Shown: positions 28,101 to 38,882, counted from the first letter of the stretch. The stretch is 64,000 nt of DNA from Rahnella bruchi (GCF_003614975.1 NZ_QZWI01000001.1:186001-250000); one strand, 5' to 3'. The notes: generated by a model not told the origin, from the sequence alone. Numbers and translations are program-made.

Positions 28101-29767
28101 GGCAGTTTTTTGTAGAACAGTATCGCCTGACGATCAAACTTCACAGTTTGGTCAGCCACAGGCATGGTTGATTTTATTTGCGCATTGCGGTCAAGCCTGA
28201 GTATCACCGAGACATTACCTTCCTGACGGGCTTTCTGCAGCCATGCCGGGAAGCCTGCTGCATCAATAAAGTTATCTTTGGCATCAGGATAACTTAATCC
28301 GTATTGCAGCTCGCCTTTTTCATCAAACATCAGAATATCACTGCGCTTCAGTGACCATGCCACGGCGGTGGCCACTCCGACGTTATCTGCCAGAATAAAA
28401 CGACTGTCCTGCAACAGGTCGAAGTGCTGCTCTAAAAAGACCTGAGGTTGTTTGGAATCGATAATTTTCTGCGGAATGGCTTGTCCGACTAAAAGCGCCA
28501 GCACCAGCGGGCAGACAGCGCCCCAGTACCAGCGTTTTTTCACGTCGGTCAGAGACATCGCCCCTGCCAGCGCCCATACGGCAAAACAAAGAATACCGAT
28601 CAGAGCGCGCGGTAATTCCGTACGGGTAAAGACGGCCTTAACGTGGAACGGCAGAATGCCGGATATCACCAGTACAGCGACCGCCATCAGAACACCAAAG
28701 ATGATGTTGATGACGCCATTCGCTTTCAGCGCGCGCAATTTACCTGACTGGCGGATTTGTTCGAGATGATCAGCCATCAGCAACGCAATCGGCGCAAAGC
28801 ACGGCAGAATATAGGTCGGCAGTTTACCTTTGGCGATGGTGAAGAAGATCAGCGGCATAATCGCCCAGCTCAGCAGGAAGAACAGCTCCGGGCGCATAAC
28901 CCGTTTCTTCCAGCCTTCACGCAATGCGCCCGGCAGCAAACCGAGCCATGGCAGAGCGCCCAGACACAGCACGGGCAGATAGAACCAGAACGGCGCTTTA
29001 TGTTGTGCATCCGATTCAGCGAACCGCTGAATATGTTCGACCCAGAAGAAGTAATTCCAGAAATCAGGTTCATGTCGCGCAATTGCCAGCACCCACGGCA
29101 AACTCAGTACCACCGCGCTCAGAACCGCAAGCGGCCCCCAGCCAAACAGGGTTCTGAAGCGTTTTTCCCGCCAGACAATCGGCAGAACCGCAATCACCGG
29201 CAGCGCCAGCGCCAGAAAACCTTTGGTCATAAAGCCCATACCGCAGGCCAGTCCCAGAGCTATCCAGCTCATGGCTTTCTGCGGTGTCCGCGAAACCCGC
29301 AGGCAGAACCAGGTCGCCACCATAGCGGCGGTCATCCAAAGGGTGATCATCGGGTCCAGAACGCTGTAAGTGCCGATACTGAACACCAGAGAAGTGGAAA
29401 GGTAGATAAGCACAGCGATGTAAGCGGTCTGGCGATTACGCCACATCAGATTTGCCAGCCAGAACACCAGAATGGCGCTCAGCATAGTGCTGAAGACGGA
29501 ACCAAAACGCACCGCAAAGTTGCTTTCACCAAAAATCATCTGGCTGATATTGTTGAACCAGTAACCTGCCACCGGTTTTTCAAAATAACGCAATCCGAGA
29601 AGATGAGGCACAACCCAGTCGCCACGCTGAAGCATTTCGCGGCTGATTTCGGCATAACGGGTTTCATCGGGTTGCCATAACAGGCGGGTATTAAGAGGAA
29701 CAAGGTAAACGAGCGCAAAGAACACCAGGATCAAGGTGCTCCATACGCTTTTAATTGTTTTCGACAT
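28097..29767 (-). CDS. arnT: ArnT, undecaprenyl-phosphate-Ara4N : lipid A transferase
   Basis: Inner-membrane glycosyltransferase that adds L-Ara4N to lipid A phosphates on the periplasmic side, lowering affinity for polymyxin and cationic peptides. The 556-residue protein has about 12 transmembrane segments in the first 430 residues and a soluble C-terminal part. The first periplasmic loop carries the PMT/GT83 motif [13 protein letters not shown]. The start MSKTIKS at 29767 overlaps the arnD stop by one base (TGATG); a longer upstream frame is not real. Confidence 0.95.
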   Translation of the reverse strand: MSKTIKSVWSTLILVFFALVYLVPLNTRLLWQPDETRYAEISREMLQRGDWVVPHLLGLRYFEKPVAGYWFNNISQMIFGESNFAVRFGSVFSTMLSAILVFWLANLMWRNRQTAYIAVLIYLSTSLVFSIGTYSVLDPMITLWMTAAMVATWFCLRVSRTPQKAMSWIALGLACGMGFMTKGFLALALPVIAVLPIVWREKRFRTLFGWGPLAVLSAVVLSLPWVLAIARHEPDFWNYFFWVEHIQRFAESDAQHKAPFWFYLPVLCLGALPWLGLLPGALREGWKKRVMRPELFFLLSWAIMPLIFFTIAKGKLPTYILPCFAPIALLMADHLEQIRQSGKLRALKANGVINIIFGVLMAVAVLVISGILPFHVKAVFTRTELPRALIGILCFAVWALAGAMSLTDVKKRWYWGAVCPLVLALLVGQAIPQKIIDSKQPQVFLEQHFDLLQDSRFILADNVGVATAVAWSLKRSDILMFDEKGELQYGLSYPDAKDNFIDAAGFPAWLQKARQEGNVSVILRLDRNAQIKSTMPVADQTVKFDRQAILFYKKLP

Positions 29768-30666
29768 CAGGAAAAACCTTCTTGCTGACAGCCTAACCAG
29801 CCTTCCCGGCCTGGGAAACTGGCGCGAACCACTTTGCCTTTTGGCAACGTACTGAGATCTTGCGGCAGCAAATCGCCCAGCGCGCAAAACTTGATCCCCT
29901 GCGCAGCAGCGCGAGTCAGTAACTCGTCAAATTGCGTTGCCAGCGACATCCCTTCAACTTCCGCGTGGATGGTATAAACCGGCACACCGGTATCTTTGGC
30001 GATAGCATCAAGAATAAAATCGTTGAAGTTATCCGCCGTAATTTCACCGCCCGCCACTTCATCGTAAGTCGGCAGCGTCACCGGAATTTGCACGGTTCCC
30101 AGGGTTCCATTTTCCAGCACCGGCAGGAAAGGACGGGTTCCGCGGCAATCGCTGTTGTAATAGAAATGAAAACGCTCTTTCACTTCTATGACGCGCTCAT
30201 CTGCACGCCATCCCGCCACCGCCGAACATTCGACATCATGTCCCAGGCTCTTTTCCAGCGCATCCAGCCCCAGCCGGATTTGTTCTTCCAGCTGTTTATC
30301 TGACCATTTACCGACTTTTGCCTGCCAGCCCTGATGATCCCAGGCGTGCAATCCGACTTCGTGACCACGTTTCGCGGTTTCTTTCATCAGATAACCGAGA
30401 TCACGCGCGATAGGTTTACCCGGCCAGGCGGTACCCGCCAGCAAGATATCCCAGCCGTAAAGAGAAGCAGCATTAGAGCGCAGCATTTTCCACAGAAAGC
30501 GCGGTTTAAGCAGGCGCCACAAGTGGCGCCCCATGTTATCCGGGCCAACGCTGAAGAAGAAACTGGCGGTAATTTTATGTTTTGCAAGAGTTTGCAGAAG
30601 CTGAGGGACACCCTCTCGGGTGCCGCTCCAGGTATCCACATCAATGCGCAGACCCACTTTCTTCAT
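29767..30666 (-). CDS. arnD: ArnD, 4-deoxy-4-formamido-L-arabinose-phosphoundecaprenol deformylase
   Basis: Removes the formyl group after ArnC has loaded Ara4FN on undecaprenyl phosphate. Polysaccharide-deacetylase (NodB) fold with GLRIDVDT (metal Asp), [13 protein letters not shown] (metal His) and [10 protein letters not shown]. The ATG at 30666 (MKKVGLRI, 299 residues) matches E. coli ArnD; an in-frame GTG three codons upstream (30675), just after the arnA stop, is an alternative start. Both have weak ribosome sites, so coupling to arnA is likely. Confidence 0.94.
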   Translation of the reverse strand: MKKVGLRIDVDTWSGTREGVPQLLQTLAKHKITASFFFSVGPDNMGRHLWRLLKPRFLWKMLRSNAASLYGWDILLAGTAWPGKPIARDLGYLMKETAKRGHEVGLHAWDHQGWQAKVGKWSDKQLEEQIRLGLDALEKSLGHDVECSAVAGWRADERVIEVKERFHFYYNSDCRGTRPFLPVLENGTLGTVQIPVTLPTYDEVAGGEITADNFNDFILDAIAKDTGVPVYTIHAEVEGMSLATQFDELLTRAAAQGIKFCALGDLLPQDLSTLPKGKVVRASFPGREGWLGCQQEGFS

Positions 30667-30679
30667 GTCTGGCACCGTA

Positions 30680-32662
30680 TCAGGCTTTGTCAGCGTCAGG
30701 ATTTACAGAACGCAGGAAGAAATCCAGCGTCTCGGCGACAGTTTTATCCATGCCAATTTCAGGTTTCCAGTCAAGCAGACGACGGGCATTTTTGATGCTC
30801 GGCGTGCGGTGCTCAACGTCCTGATAACCCTTACCGTAGTAAGTGCTGCTTTCAACCAGATTGAAACCGGCAAACGGCGGGAACTGGGCGCGAAGCGGGT
30901 GAGCTTCAAAGCTGCTCAGCAACATTTCTGCCAGCTGGCGGATGCTCGCTTCGTTCGTAGGGTTACCGATATTGATAATCTGCCCATCACACAGGTTGTC
31001 GCGGTTCTCGATGATGCGGAACAACGCTTCGATGCCGTCGTTGATGTCAGTGAAGCAACGTTTCTGTTCGCCGCCGTCAACCAGTTTGATCGGTGAACCT
31101 TCAACCAGATTCAGGATCAGCTGAGTGATCGCACGGGAAGAACCGATACGCGCCGCATCCAGGTTATCCAGACGTGGTCCCATCCAGTTAAACGGACGGA
31201 ACAGCGTAAATTTCAGTCCTTCTTTCGCACCATACGCCCAGATAACACGGTCGAGCAGCTGTTTAGAAACAGAATAAATCCAGCGCTGCTTGTTGATCGG
31301 GCCGACGATCAGACGGGAATGATCTTCATCGAATTCTTTGTCATCACACATACCGTAAACTTCAGACGTTGACGGGAAGATGATACGTTTTTTGTATTTC
31401 ACACAGTCGCGAACGATTTTCAGGTTTTCTTCGAAATCCAGTTCAAATACGCGCAGCGGATTGCGGGTGTATTCAATTGGCGTTGCGATGGCCACCAATG
31501 GCAGAACGACGTCACATTTTTTGATGTGATATTCGATCCACTCGGAATGGATGCTGATATCGCCTTCAACGAAGTGGAAATGCGGGTTATCCATGAAGCG
31601 GCTGACCGCATCAGAGCTGATATCCAGACCATAAATTTCGTAACGGTCTTCACGCAGCAGACGTTCGCTGAGGTGGTTACCAATGAAACCGTTCACACCC
31701 AGAATAAGCACGCGGGTACGACGTTTCATGACAGCCGTTGGCAGCGTCGACACGCGCATGTCCGGCATGATGCCCAGTTCCAGCGCCAGACGTGAACCCT
31801 GAACATACAGGCCGTTTTCACTTTGTCCCGCCAGGATCTCCAGTGCGCCTTCGCCACAGGCGATGGTCAGTGGATCAGAAGAAAGCACGGTACCCGGTTG
31901 TTTGTCATGCCGGGTATCCAGCGGACGTGCGCGCCAGATAGTCAGTTTACGCTGACCCAGATAAGAGAAAGCCCCCGGATAAGGTTCGGTCACAGCACGG
32001 ATCAGGTTATTAATTTCAGTGGCAGTTTTGTGCCAGTGAATTTCGCCGTCCGCAGCGGTGCGACGGCCAAAGTAAGTGGCCTGCGATTCGTCTTGTGGTG
32101 TCAGGGTAATTTTACCGGCTTTCATTTCTGGCAGAACATCGGTCAGAAGCGCTTTAGCGGCATCACGGACTTTAGCGTGCAGTTTGAGCGCGGTGTCATC
32201 AGCGGTAATAGCCACTTTACGCTGACCCACGATATCACCCGCATCCGGGCGTTTAACCATTTTATGCAAAGTAACGCCGGTTTCAGTTTCGCCATTCAGC
32301 AGCGCCCAGTTAACCGGTGCGCGACCACGGTAGCGTGGCAGCAATGAACCGTGCAGGTTGAAACCGCCGCGTGGCGCCAGAGATAAAATCTCTTCGCTCA
32401 GCATGTTACGATAGTAGAAAGAGAAAATAACATCAGGCTGCAAAGCACGGATGCGGTCGACCCACAATGGATGGTTAACATCTTCCGGTGCATAAACCGG
32501 CAGATTCAGTTCAGCGCCCTGACGGGCTACAGATGAAAAGAACTGGTTTTCATTAGGGGCATCAGTATGCGTAAAGACCGCCTGAACATCATAACCTGCG
32601 TCAACCAGAGCCTGTAAACCAACACAACCTATATCATGGTAGGCAAATACAATCGCTTTCAT
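30680..32662 (-). CDS. arnA: ArnA, bifunctional UDP-Ara4N formyltransferase / UDP-glucuronate decarboxylase
   Basis: Oxidatively decarboxylates UDP-glucuronate and formylates UDP-L-Ara4N. The 660-residue protein equals the E. coli length. The N-terminal formyltransferase domain (1-304) has the catalytic His104 in [12 protein letters not shown]. The C-terminal SDR dehydrogenase domain (about 314-660) has [14 protein letters not shown] and SVSKQLLDR. The ATG at 32662 overlaps the arnC stop (TGATG); a GTG one codon earlier is possible. Confidence 0.96.
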   Translation of the reverse strand: MKAIVFAYHDIGCVGLQALVDAGYDVQAVFTHTDAPNENQFFSSVARQGAELNLPVYAPEDVNHPLWVDRIRALQPDVIFSFYYRNMLSEEILSLAPRGGFNLHGSLLPRYRGRAPVNWALLNGETETGVTLHKMVKRPDAGDIVGQRKVAITADDTALKLHAKVRDAAKALLTDVLPEMKAGKITLTPQDESQATYFGRRTAADGEIHWHKTATEINNLIRAVTEPYPGAFSYLGQRKLTIWRARPLDTRHDKQPGTVLSSDPLTIACGEGALEILAGQSENGLYVQGSRLALELGIMPDMRVSTLPTAVMKRRTRVLILGVNGFIGNHLSERLLREDRYEIYGLDISSDAVSRFMDNPHFHFVEGDISIHSEWIEYHIKKCDVVLPLVAIATPIEYTRNPLRVFELDFEENLKIVRDCVKYKKRIIFPSTSEVYGMCDDKEFDEDHSRLIVGPINKQRWIYSVSKQLLDRVIWAYGAKEGLKFTLFRPFNWMGPRLDNLDAARIGSSRAITQLILNLVEGSPIKLVDGGEQKRCFTDINDGIEALFRIIENRDNLCDGQIINIGNPTNEASIRQLAEMLLSSFEAHPLRAQFPPFAGFNLVESSTYYGKGYQDVEHRTPSIKNARRLLDWKPEIGMDKTVAETLDFFLRSVNPDADKA

Positions 32663-33642
32663 CACTCTTCTTCCTGACTGTTATCTTCGGAACGAACGCC
32701 GACGACTTTTTGAACGAAATAACGGGGACGCGCACGGACATCATTGTAGATACGCCCGATGTATTCACCGAGTAACCCCATGCCAACAAACTGCGCACCG
32801 ATAAACATGAATAACAATGCAAATAACGTAAATACGCCATCCGCAGCCCAGGCAGGACCGTTGATAAGGCGCATCAAAATCAGAAATACCGCCAGCACAA
32901 AACCGAAGATGGCGATCGCACTGCCCACCACGCTGAGCATTCTCAGTGGCGTCGTCGTCAGGCAGGTGATCAGGTCATACATCAGGTTGATGAGTTTCAT
33001 CAGGCTGTATTTAGAATCACCGAATTCGCGCTCTGAGTGCTGAACTGGGATCTCAATCGTTTTGCGTGCAAAGGTGTTCGCCAGAATCGGGATAAAGGTG
33101 CTGCGCTCATGGCAATGCAGCATGGCTTCGATAATGTGGCGACGGTAAGCACGCAACATGCAACCGTAATCACCCATCGATTTGCCGGTGGCGCGCTGGA
33201 TCATCATGTTGATCATTTTCGATGCAGATTTACGGAACCAGGAATCGCGGCGGTTCGCGCGCACGGTACCGACAACGTCATAGCCTTCATCGGCGGTGGC
33301 GACCAGACGCGGGATTTCTTCCGGCGGGTTTTGCAGGTCAGCATCAAGCGTAATAACCAGATCACCGGTCACATGGCTGAAACCAGCCATAATGGCCGAA
33401 TGCTGGCCGTAGTTGCGGTTGAGCAAAACAGCAATAACATGGCTGTCCGGTTGTTCCGCAGCAGCAGTGAGCATGTCACCGGAGCTGTCAGAACTGCCGT
33501 CATCCACCAGAATGATTTCGTATTGTTGAGTTAATTGCTTACAGGCTGCCTGCGTACGTGATAACAACGCCGGCAAGCTTTCTTCTTCGTTGTAGACCGG
33601 GATAACTACCGAGACTTTACGAATGGGTTCGTATTGCGCCAC
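32662..33642 (-). CDS. arnC: ArnC, undecaprenyl-phosphate Ara4FN transferase
   Basis: Transfers 4-formamido-Ara from UDP to undecaprenyl phosphate on the cytosolic face of the inner membrane. The 326-residue protein has a GT-A domain ([33 protein letters not shown]) and two C-terminal transmembrane segments (about 235-255 and 268-290). It begins with GTG at 33642, overlapping the arnB TAG stop by one base. Confidence 0.95.
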   Translation of the reverse strand: MAQYEPIRKVSVVIPVYNEEESLPALLSRTQAACKQLTQQYEIILVDDGSSDSSGDMLTAAAEQPDSHVIAVLLNRNYGQHSAIMAGFSHVTGDLVITLDADLQNPPEEIPRLVATADEGYDVVGTVRANRRDSWFRKSASKMINMMIQRATGKSMGDYGCMLRAYRRHIIEAMLHCHERSTFIPILANTFARKTIEIPVQHSEREFGDSKYSLMKLINLMYDLITCLTTTPLRMLSVVGSAIAIFGFVLAVFLILMRLINGPAWAADGVFTLFALLFMFIGAQFVGMGLLGEYIGRIYNDVRARPRYFVQKVVGVRSEDNSQEEE

Positions 33643-34784
33643 TACTGCGCCTCCAGAAGGGAAAAAAGAGCCGCGACAACACGGTCCACATCGCTGTCCT
33701 GCATATCAGGAAACAGCGGCAGGCTGCACAAACGTGCCGAGTTCCATTCACTATTTGGCAGACTCAGGTGCGGATAGCGTTCACGGTAATATTTTTGAGT
33801 ATGGGCTGCGCGGAAATGCAAACCGGTTCCGATTCCCTGCTCTTTCAGGCGTTCCATCAGCGCATCACGGCTGATACCGCAACGCTCTTCATCCACACGG
33901 ATCATGAATAAATGCCAGGCATGGAGGTGCGGATAAGCCGGCACATTCATTGGCAGATAAGGTGAACCCTGTAATTTATCGAGATAAAGCTGTGCCAGTT
34001 CGCTACGACGTGCATTCATTTCATGCAGGCGCTTAAGCTGAACGACTGCGATAGAAGCGTGAATATCGGACAAATTGTATTTAAAACCGGGCTCGACAAC
34101 TTCAGCCTGCGGTTTGCGCCCGAGTACCTGGCGATCAAATGCATCAACGGCCAGACCGTGGAATTTCAACGCGCGGACCCGATTCGCCAGTTCGTCGTCA
34201 TCCGTGGCAATCAGGCCACCTTCGGCGCAGGTCATATTTTTGATAGCGTGGAAGGAAAAGATTGCCGTTCCCTGCGCGCCAATCCAGCGGTCGCGGTAAC
34301 GGGTGCCTGCCGCGTGCGCAGCATCTTCCACGACCGGAATTCCGTGTTCATCAGCAACTGCGTAAATCGGGTCAAGATCTAAAGGCGCGCCCGCGTAATG
34401 CACCGGAATAATCGCTTTAGTTTTCGGCGTGATGGCGGCAGCAATGGCTTGTGCACTTACCATCAGGGTATCGGGGTCAACGTCGATCATGACCGGTTCT
34501 GCGCCCAGCAGAACAATCATATTGATAGTTGAAACCCATGTCTGAGAAGGGGTAATGACTTCATCGCCGGGACCTATGCCCAGCGCCATCAACGTGACAT
34601 GCATGCCACCGGTTGCGGAACTGACTGCGATAGCATGTTTACAACCGAAAGCCGAAGAGAAGTCCTGTTCCAGCTGATTTGTTTGCGGTCCGGTAGTGAT
34701 CCAACCTGAGCGCAAAACCTGTCCCACAGCCGCTATCTCTTCTTCGCCCATAGACGGACGTGAGAAAGGCAAAAAGTTTTCCAT
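33642..34784 (-). CDS. arnB: ArnB, UDP-Ara4O aminotransferase
   Basis: PLP enzyme that forms UDP-L-Ara4N with glutamate as amino donor. The 380-residue protein has the PLP Lys182 in [14 protein letters not shown] and the DEGT-family VVEDAAHA. It is the first gene of arnBCADTEF; each following gene overlaps or nearly touches the previous one, so the operon is a single transcript. The upstream region contains a PmrA box. Confidence 0.96.
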   Translation of the reverse strand: MENFLPFSRPSMGEEEIAAVGQVLRSGWITTGPQTNQLEQDFSSAFGCKHAIAVSSATGGMHVTLMALGIGPGDEVITPSQTWVSTINMIVLLGAEPVMIDVDPDTLMVSAQAIAAAITPKTKAIIPVHYAGAPLDLDPIYAVADEHGIPVVEDAAHAAGTRYRDRWIGAQGTAIFSFHAIKNMTCAEGGLIATDDDELANRVRALKFHGLAVDAFDRQVLGRKPQAEVVEPGFKYNLSDIHASIAVVQLKRLHEMNARRSELAQLYLDKLQGSPYLPMNVPAYPHLHAWHLFMIRVDEERCGISRDALMERLKEQGIGTGLHFRAAHTQKYYRERYPHLSLPNSEWNSARLCSLPLFPDMQDSDVDRVVAALFSLLEAQ

Positions 34785-34890
34785 TACGCTATCCCGAAAG
34801 GTAATTAATTGATGCCAACTTTAGACCGTATTTATTTAACAACAGGTAAACACTGTCATGAATTTATGAATCTTATGATGTCGGTTTAAT

Positions 34891-34907
34891 CTTAATTTAA
34901 CCTTAAG
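34891..34907 (-). promoter_or_regulatory. PmrA box upstream of arnB
   Basis: CTTAAT-TTAAC-CTTAAG on the plus strand fits the PmrA consensus YTTAAK-N5-YTTAAK at every position. It is nearly self-complementary, so it also reads well towards arnB. It lies 107 bases before the arnB start. A PhoP-like direct repeat (GGTTTA at 34883, AATTTA at 34894, 5-base spacer) overlaps it, with a weaker second half. Confidence 0.6.
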
Positions 34908-35136
34908 GATTTTCCAGTTTTGTGAAGTTAAATAGAAACTAAACCAGAAGAAAATAAATAAAAGTGATTGGTAAAACTCTTTTTAAAACAATACATTGAA
35001 TTCATCTTCAGGGCATGCTAAAAAATGAACTTTATTTAGATATTGGAAACGCTGTTCTTTTTATGAACAGACAGGTCGGTCATAAACCTAACACCTGATA
35101 ATAAAATAATTACACCGCTATTCATTAAGTTTCGCG
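34908..35136. other. AT-rich gap between arnB and btuD
   Basis: Very AT-rich sequence upstream of the arn promoter and downstream of btuD. A 6-bp hairpin (CTGTTC / GAACAG at 35052-35070) has no T run. No gene or clear btuD terminator is seen. Confidence 0.5.
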
Positions 35137-35904
35137 TTACGTCATCGCGGCCATTATCCACTGACGCCCCGCCAGTTTATATCCCTGAAACGCCACCTTA
35201 TAAACCGCAGAAAGTGTTTCGGCCTGCATAACATCAGAACATTTCCCCGTCTTAACAACTTCACCCGCCGACATCAGCCAGACGTTATGTGCATAATGCA
35301 GAGTATGATTGAGATCATGATCACTCATCACCACTGAACGCCCAGCGGCACAGAACTCCGTCAGTAACTGGTCGAGTGCCTGCTGTTGCGCGACGTCCAG
35401 GCTGTTCATCGGTTCGTCGAGAAATAAAAGCTGGCTGTCCGGATTGACTTCAGGCCATACCTGGAGCAAGACAGCGGCCAGCCTGACCCTTTGCCATTCA
35501 CCACCAGAAAGATGCGTGACCGGACGGGCAAGTTTATCGCTCAGATGTAAAGCGGAGCACAAACGGGAAATCGTGCGCTCCAGCACAACAGGGTCGGAAT
35601 TTTTTGGCTGATGCAGGGACAGATACTGGAATACCGGCATCAGCGATGCCGGTGTCAGTTGCTGGCAAAGCCAGGCGCGCAGTCGTGCCAGGCGCGGGCC
35701 CGGCAACTCCGCCAGCCTTTGTCCGTCGATAAAGACGTCACCTTTCCCGCCCGATATCCCTGCCAGCCGATTCAGTAATGTGCTCTTCCCTGCCCCGTTC
35801 GGCCCGATAAGATGTATCCGGCTTCCGGGCGCGATATGCGAACTAAACGCCTGAAGGCGGCCTTCAACCGCAATTTCGCGACATTCCAGCATCTGTGCTT
35901 CCAT
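35137..35904 (-). CDS. btuD: BtuD, vitamin B12 ABC transporter ATPase
   Basis: ATPase of the cobalamin importer BtuCDF. The 255-residue protein has Walker [10 protein letters not shown], signature LSGGEWQR, Walker B LLFLDEPMNSLDVAQQ and the H-loop SDHDLNHTL. The ATG at 35904 is used; an internal ATG at 35892 has a better-placed GGAAG and may be the true start. It is last in the btuC-btuE-btuD group. Confidence 0.93.
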   Translation of the reverse strand: MEAQMLECREIAVEGRLQAFSSHIAPGSRIHLIGPNGAGKSTLLNRLAGISGGKGDVFIDGQRLAELPGPRLARLRAWLCQQLTPASLMPVFQYLSLHQPKNSDPVVLERTISRLCSALHLSDKLARPVTHLSGGEWQRVRLAAVLLQVWPEVNPDSQLLFLDEPMNSLDVAQQQALDQLLTEFCAAGRSVVMSDHDLNHTLHYAHNVWLMSAGEVVKTGKCSDVMQAETLSAVYKVAFQGYKLAGRQWIMAAMT

Positions 35905-35911
35905 GACTGTG

Positions 35912-36463
35912 TTATTTCGCCAGTGCGGCTTTAATCGTTTCCATCAGGATAGGATCTTCCGGCGTCATGTCCGGTGCAAATCGTTGCACTACAGTGCCGT
36001 CACGACCGATAAGGAATTTTTCGAAGTTCCACAAAATATCATCGGGTTTTAAAGGCTGACGACCTTTGCTCGCAAGACGCTCGTAGAAAGCGCTGTCTTC
36101 CGGTTTTACCGCAGCAGGACGGGCAGCAATCATCGCAGAATACAGAGGATGACGGTTGTCGCCATTCACGTTAATTTTGCTGAACATAGGGAATTTCACG
36201 CCAAAGTTGGTGGTACAGAAGGTTTTAATTTCATCTTCAGTGCCCGGTTCCTGCGCGCCAAACTCATTACATGGGAATCCCAGAACCTCAAATCCCTGGT
36301 CATGCCAGGCCTGATAAATATTTTCCAGGCTTTCATACTGTTTAGTCAGACCACATTGTGACGCCACGTTCACGACCAGCAATACTGAACCTTTAAAAGC
36401 ACCCAGCGTTGTGGTTTCGCCATCAATGGTTTTCAGGGAGATGTCAAAAATGTCATTACTCAT
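35912..36463 (-). CDS. btuE: BtuE, glutathione/thioredoxin peroxidase
   Basis: Cys-type glutathione peroxidase homologue. The 183-residue protein has the peroxidatic Cys37 in NVASQCGLT, the GFPCNEFGAQEPG segment with the active-site Gln, and WNFEKFLI with the active-site Trp. It is not needed for B12 transport despite its name and position between btuC and btuD. Gaps of 63 and 7 bases separate it from its neighbours. Confidence 0.95.
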   Translation of the reverse strand: MSNDIFDISLKTIDGETTTLGAFKGSVLLVVNVASQCGLTKQYESLENIYQAWHDQGFEVLGFPCNEFGAQEPGTEDEIKTFCTTNFGVKFPMFSKINVNGDNRHPLYSAMIAARPAAVKPEDSAFYERLASKGRQPLKPDDILWNFEKFLIGRDGTVVQRFAPDMTPEDPILMETIKAALAK

Positions 36464-36526
36464 TGTTTTTATCCTGATAGTTGCAGGTTAGGTAAAGGGA
36501 GAGCATAGACGACCCGCCGTAAATAA

Positions 36527-37534
36527 TCAGCGGATTTGTCCGACTCTGATCAGAAGCCAGATGAAGACCGGAGCTCCCAGTGTGGCGGTAACCACGCCGA
36601 CGGGCAATTCAGCCGCATACAGACCGATTCTCGATACCACGTCTGCGAGAAGTAACACGCAAGCGCCGCCAAGTGCGCAGGCTGGCAGCAAACGACGCTG
36701 GTCGGTGATACCTGCCAGTCGCAGAATATGCGGGATAACCAGTCCGATAAAACCTATCACGCCGGACAGCGCCACGCTCAGCCCGACAATCCACCCGACC
36801 GCCAGAACCAGTACGTAGCGCCACGTCGTCAGCGATATTCCCAGTTGCTGCGCCTGTACAATGCCAAGCGACAGAAGGTTGAGGACGTTGCCCTGGAAGA
36901 CCAACCAAAGCAATACCGGCAATATCAGCAAGCCCAGCCAGACCTGATTCCAGTCAACCCCTCCGAAACCGCCCATCATCCAGTACATCAGCTGGCGCAA
37001 ATCGAGATTACTGCTGAAGTAAATGGCCCAGGTCATTAAGGCACTGCAAACGATACCGATTGCCACGCCGACCAGCAGCATGCGGGCGTTAGTTAACAGG
37101 CGCTTACGGGAAATAGCTAACAGGAAAAATGTGACAATCAATGCGCCTGCAATGGCCGCCAGACTCATCATCCAGACAGGTAAAATGCCGTGGCTAAGCA
37201 TGACGCAAAAAACCAGTGCCACACCGGCACCATTAGCAACACCGAGCAATCCGGGTTCTGCGAGCGGGTTTTCGAATAATGACTGCATCACTGCGCCAGC
37301 AACGGCAAGACCCGCACCGACTAAAATTACCGCAATAGCGCGGGGTAACCGCAGTTGCCACACAAACAGCCGCGCCTCACTGCTGAGCCATTGATCGGGC
37401 CATAACCAGTTTTCACCCGCACTCAGGCTGAATACGCAAATAATTATCAGCAACAGACTCAGCCCGACCAGCCAGCGGCGGTCACGGCGTTCCCGTTGTT
37501 GTTCAAGAGCAGAATAGGTCTGCGGAATGGGCAT
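36527..37534 (-). CDS. btuC: BtuC, vitamin B12 ABC transporter permease
   Basis: Inner-membrane permease of the cobalamin importer, ten transmembrane segments. Motifs include [46 protein letters not shown] and [13 protein letters not shown]. The ATG at 37534 (335 residues) is chosen; a GTG at 37558 adds 8 residues and cannot be excluded, since both have AGGA about 11 bases upstream. In E. coli the gene follows ihfA directly, whereas here 1.3 kb with two small genes separates them. Confidence 0.93.
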   Translation of the reverse strand: MPIPQTYSALEQQRERRDRRWLVGLSLLLIIICVFSLSAGENWLWPDQWLSSEARLFVWQLRLPRAIAVILVGAGLAVAGAVMQSLFENPLAEPGLLGVANGAGVALVFCVMLSHGILPVWMMSLAAIAGALIVTFFLLAISRKRLLTNARMLLVGVAIGIVCSALMTWAIYFSSNLDLRQLMYWMMGGFGGVDWNQVWLGLLILPVLLWLVFQGNVLNLLSLGIVQAQQLGISLTTWRYVLVLAVGWIVGLSVALSGVIGFIGLVIPHILRLAGITDQRRLLPACALGGACVLLLADVVSRIGLYAAELPVGVVTATLGAPVFIWLLIRVGQIR

Positions 37535-37629
37535 GAAAGGCAGTTTCCTGAGACTCACTGTAGATGACTATCCTACCGATATTAGTCAGTTAGCTCTGAC
37601 TAGTGAACCGGATAATGACAAAAACAGGA

Positions 37630-37660
37630 AACAAAAAAGCCGGTGACAAAGCACCGGCTT
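37630..37660 (-). terminator. Intrinsic terminator of the His-rich protein gene
   Basis: AAGCCGGTG and CACCGGCTT form a 9-bp stem with a 6-base loop; on the minus strand TTTTTTG follows. It lies 27 bases beyond the stop at 37687. Confidence 0.9.
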
Positions 37661-37686
37661 GAAAAGTCTTAATGGAAGCTACGGAA

Positions 37687-38100
37687 TCAGTGGCCCTGAT
37701 GACCGTCTGGCGGGATCGGCTGGCCATTCCCGTGATTGTCATTATGCCCGCCCTGATGATCCCGATTATCATGGTGATCACCATTATCATGATGATCGCC
37801 GTTGTTCGGGTGTGGCTGGTTGTGCGGCGGATTACTGTGACCACGTTGTGGCGGACTAGAATCCCAGCGGTTACCATGCCAGTACATACCATGCTCATTG
37901 CGCTCACCATAGTGATGGCCCTGATGGTCATGCCACCACTGTGGCGGACGCCAGTCATAACCATCCCAGTAGTAGCCACGATGATCCTGATCCCCGAGAT
38001 GAACCGATACGCCGGGTACGTTAACGTCAACAGAAACATTTGCCTGCGCGATCACAGGCAATGCCAGTGCACAACAAAGCAATAAAAGAGATTTTTTCAT
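37687..38100 (-). CDS. DUF2502-like exported His-rich protein
   Basis: Predicted periplasmic protein of 137 residues. A signal peptide (1-21, ending AQA) leads into a DUF2502/YpeC-like domain (about 22-70: VSVHLGDQDHRGYYWDGYDW, then WHGNRWD). The C-terminal half is a low-complexity tail of His, Asn, Asp and Gly with GDHHDNGDHHDN-type repeats; in all about 20 residues are His. This could bind Ni, Zn or Cu, but no function is known for the family. The ATG at 38100 is preferred to one at 38109 because AGAAGG is better spaced. Own terminator, divergent from the lipoprotein at 38370, and absent from the E. coli btuC-ihfA junction. Confidence 0.85.
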   Translation of the reverse strand: MKKSLLLLCCALALPVIAQANVSVDVNVPGVSVHLGDQDHRGYYWDGYDWRPPQWWHDHQGHHYGERNEHGMYWHGNRWDSSPPQRGHSNPPHNQPHPNNGDHHDNGDHHDNRDHQGGHNDNHGNGQPIPPDGHQGH

Positions 38101-38223
38101 AATAGTCATGCCTTCTTTATTTTTATGACGTGCTTTTTATATCAGGCAGTAAAGACAGAGAATATAAGAGTGCGGCGTATTTTCGGATAACTTGCTGTGA
38201 CCTTACAATAAAAATACAAATAT

Positions 38224-38250
38224 ATCCTGACTGAAATAATTCAGCAGGAT
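38224..38250. other. Inverted repeat between the two His-rich genes
   Basis: ATCCTG-A-CTGAA pairs with TTCAG-CAGGAT around ATAA: 11 base pairs with one bulged A. It lies between divergent promoters and has no T run on either side, so an operator or an RNA stem in one leader is possible. Confidence 0.5.
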
Positions 38251-38369
38251 GGAGATTATTAACTATTCAATTCTTATTACGATACTAACAAATCTTAACG
38301 CAAGCCTGACGATAACCCGCCAGCCTTTTATTTATAATTAAATTGTTTATTCCAATAAAGGACATTCCT

Positions 38370-38498
38370 ATGCGCCGTATTCTCGCTTTCGTTGGTGTTG
38401 CTCTGGTCGTGGTAAGCCTCAGTGGCTGTATCTTCCCTGGCCCTTATGGTCACGGCGGTGGTCATGGCGGTGGTCATCCCCATTATTACTGGCACTAA
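38370..38498 (+). CDS. Small Gly/His-rich lipoprotein
   Basis: A 42-residue predicted lipoprotein with a lipobox LSGC (Cys20). The mature 23-residue part is CIFPGPYGHGGGHGGGHPHY followed by YWH, with five histidines spaced by Gly. AAAGGA lies 8 bases before the ATG, a strong ribosome site, and an intrinsic terminator follows at 38584. I cannot name a family beyond short His/Gly-rich enterobacterial lipoproteins. It is divergent from the His-rich periplasmic protein gene; a shared role in metal binding at the envelope is an inference. Confidence 0.75.
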   Translation: MRRILAFVGVALVVVSLSGCIFPGPYGHGGGHGGGHPHYYWH

Positions 38499-38583
38499 CA
38501 CTGATTAAGAATTTTCGGCATTGTATTTGTTTATTTACCGACTGCGAATCTGAATATAAACAGATATCAATGCGTTTAACATC

Positions 38584-38610
38584 AAGGGGCTTCGGCCCCT
38601 TTTATTTTTT
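38584..38610 (+). terminator. Intrinsic terminator of the small lipoprotein gene
   Basis: AAGGGGC-TTCG-GCCCCTT tetraloop hairpin followed by TTTATTTTTT. Confidence 0.9.
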
Positions 38611-38845
38611 ATTGGGTTCATATTTACACAGTTCGTTGGGATAAATATTTGAACAATACTGTACTTATAAAATAAAGCTTAATTAATGGTCAATCCACCA
38701 GAGATAATATTTTAACTTGCTTGCTGATAAATTTAATCTATCAGACGATTCCTGAAACAACCACCCTATTAACGAAATCTTTTCACTTCCTGTGCAATTT
38801 CACGCTAATTATTTCATTTCAGAAAAATCGCAAATGCTGCCCAAA
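38611..38845. other. AT-rich gap downstream of ihfA
   Basis: No open reading frame with a ribosome site, no hairpin and no operator that I can support between the lipoprotein terminator and the ihfA terminator. Confidence 0.5.
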
Positions 38846-38871
38846 AAAAAGGCCGCTTTCGCGGCCTTTTT
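38846..38871. terminator. Terminator of the pheST-ihfA operon
   Basis: AAAAAGGCCGC-TTTC-GCGGCCTTTTT: 11-bp stem with T/A runs on both sides, 12 bases beyond ihfA. Confidence 0.95.
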
Positions 38872-38882
38872 GCTGATTTCAC

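Noticed and set aside
28757-29680. A 307-codon open frame on the plus strand, antisense to arnT
   Set aside because: It mirrors the membrane-protein codons of arnT, has a low-complexity His/Gln/Arg composition and no ribosome site. It is a shadow frame.
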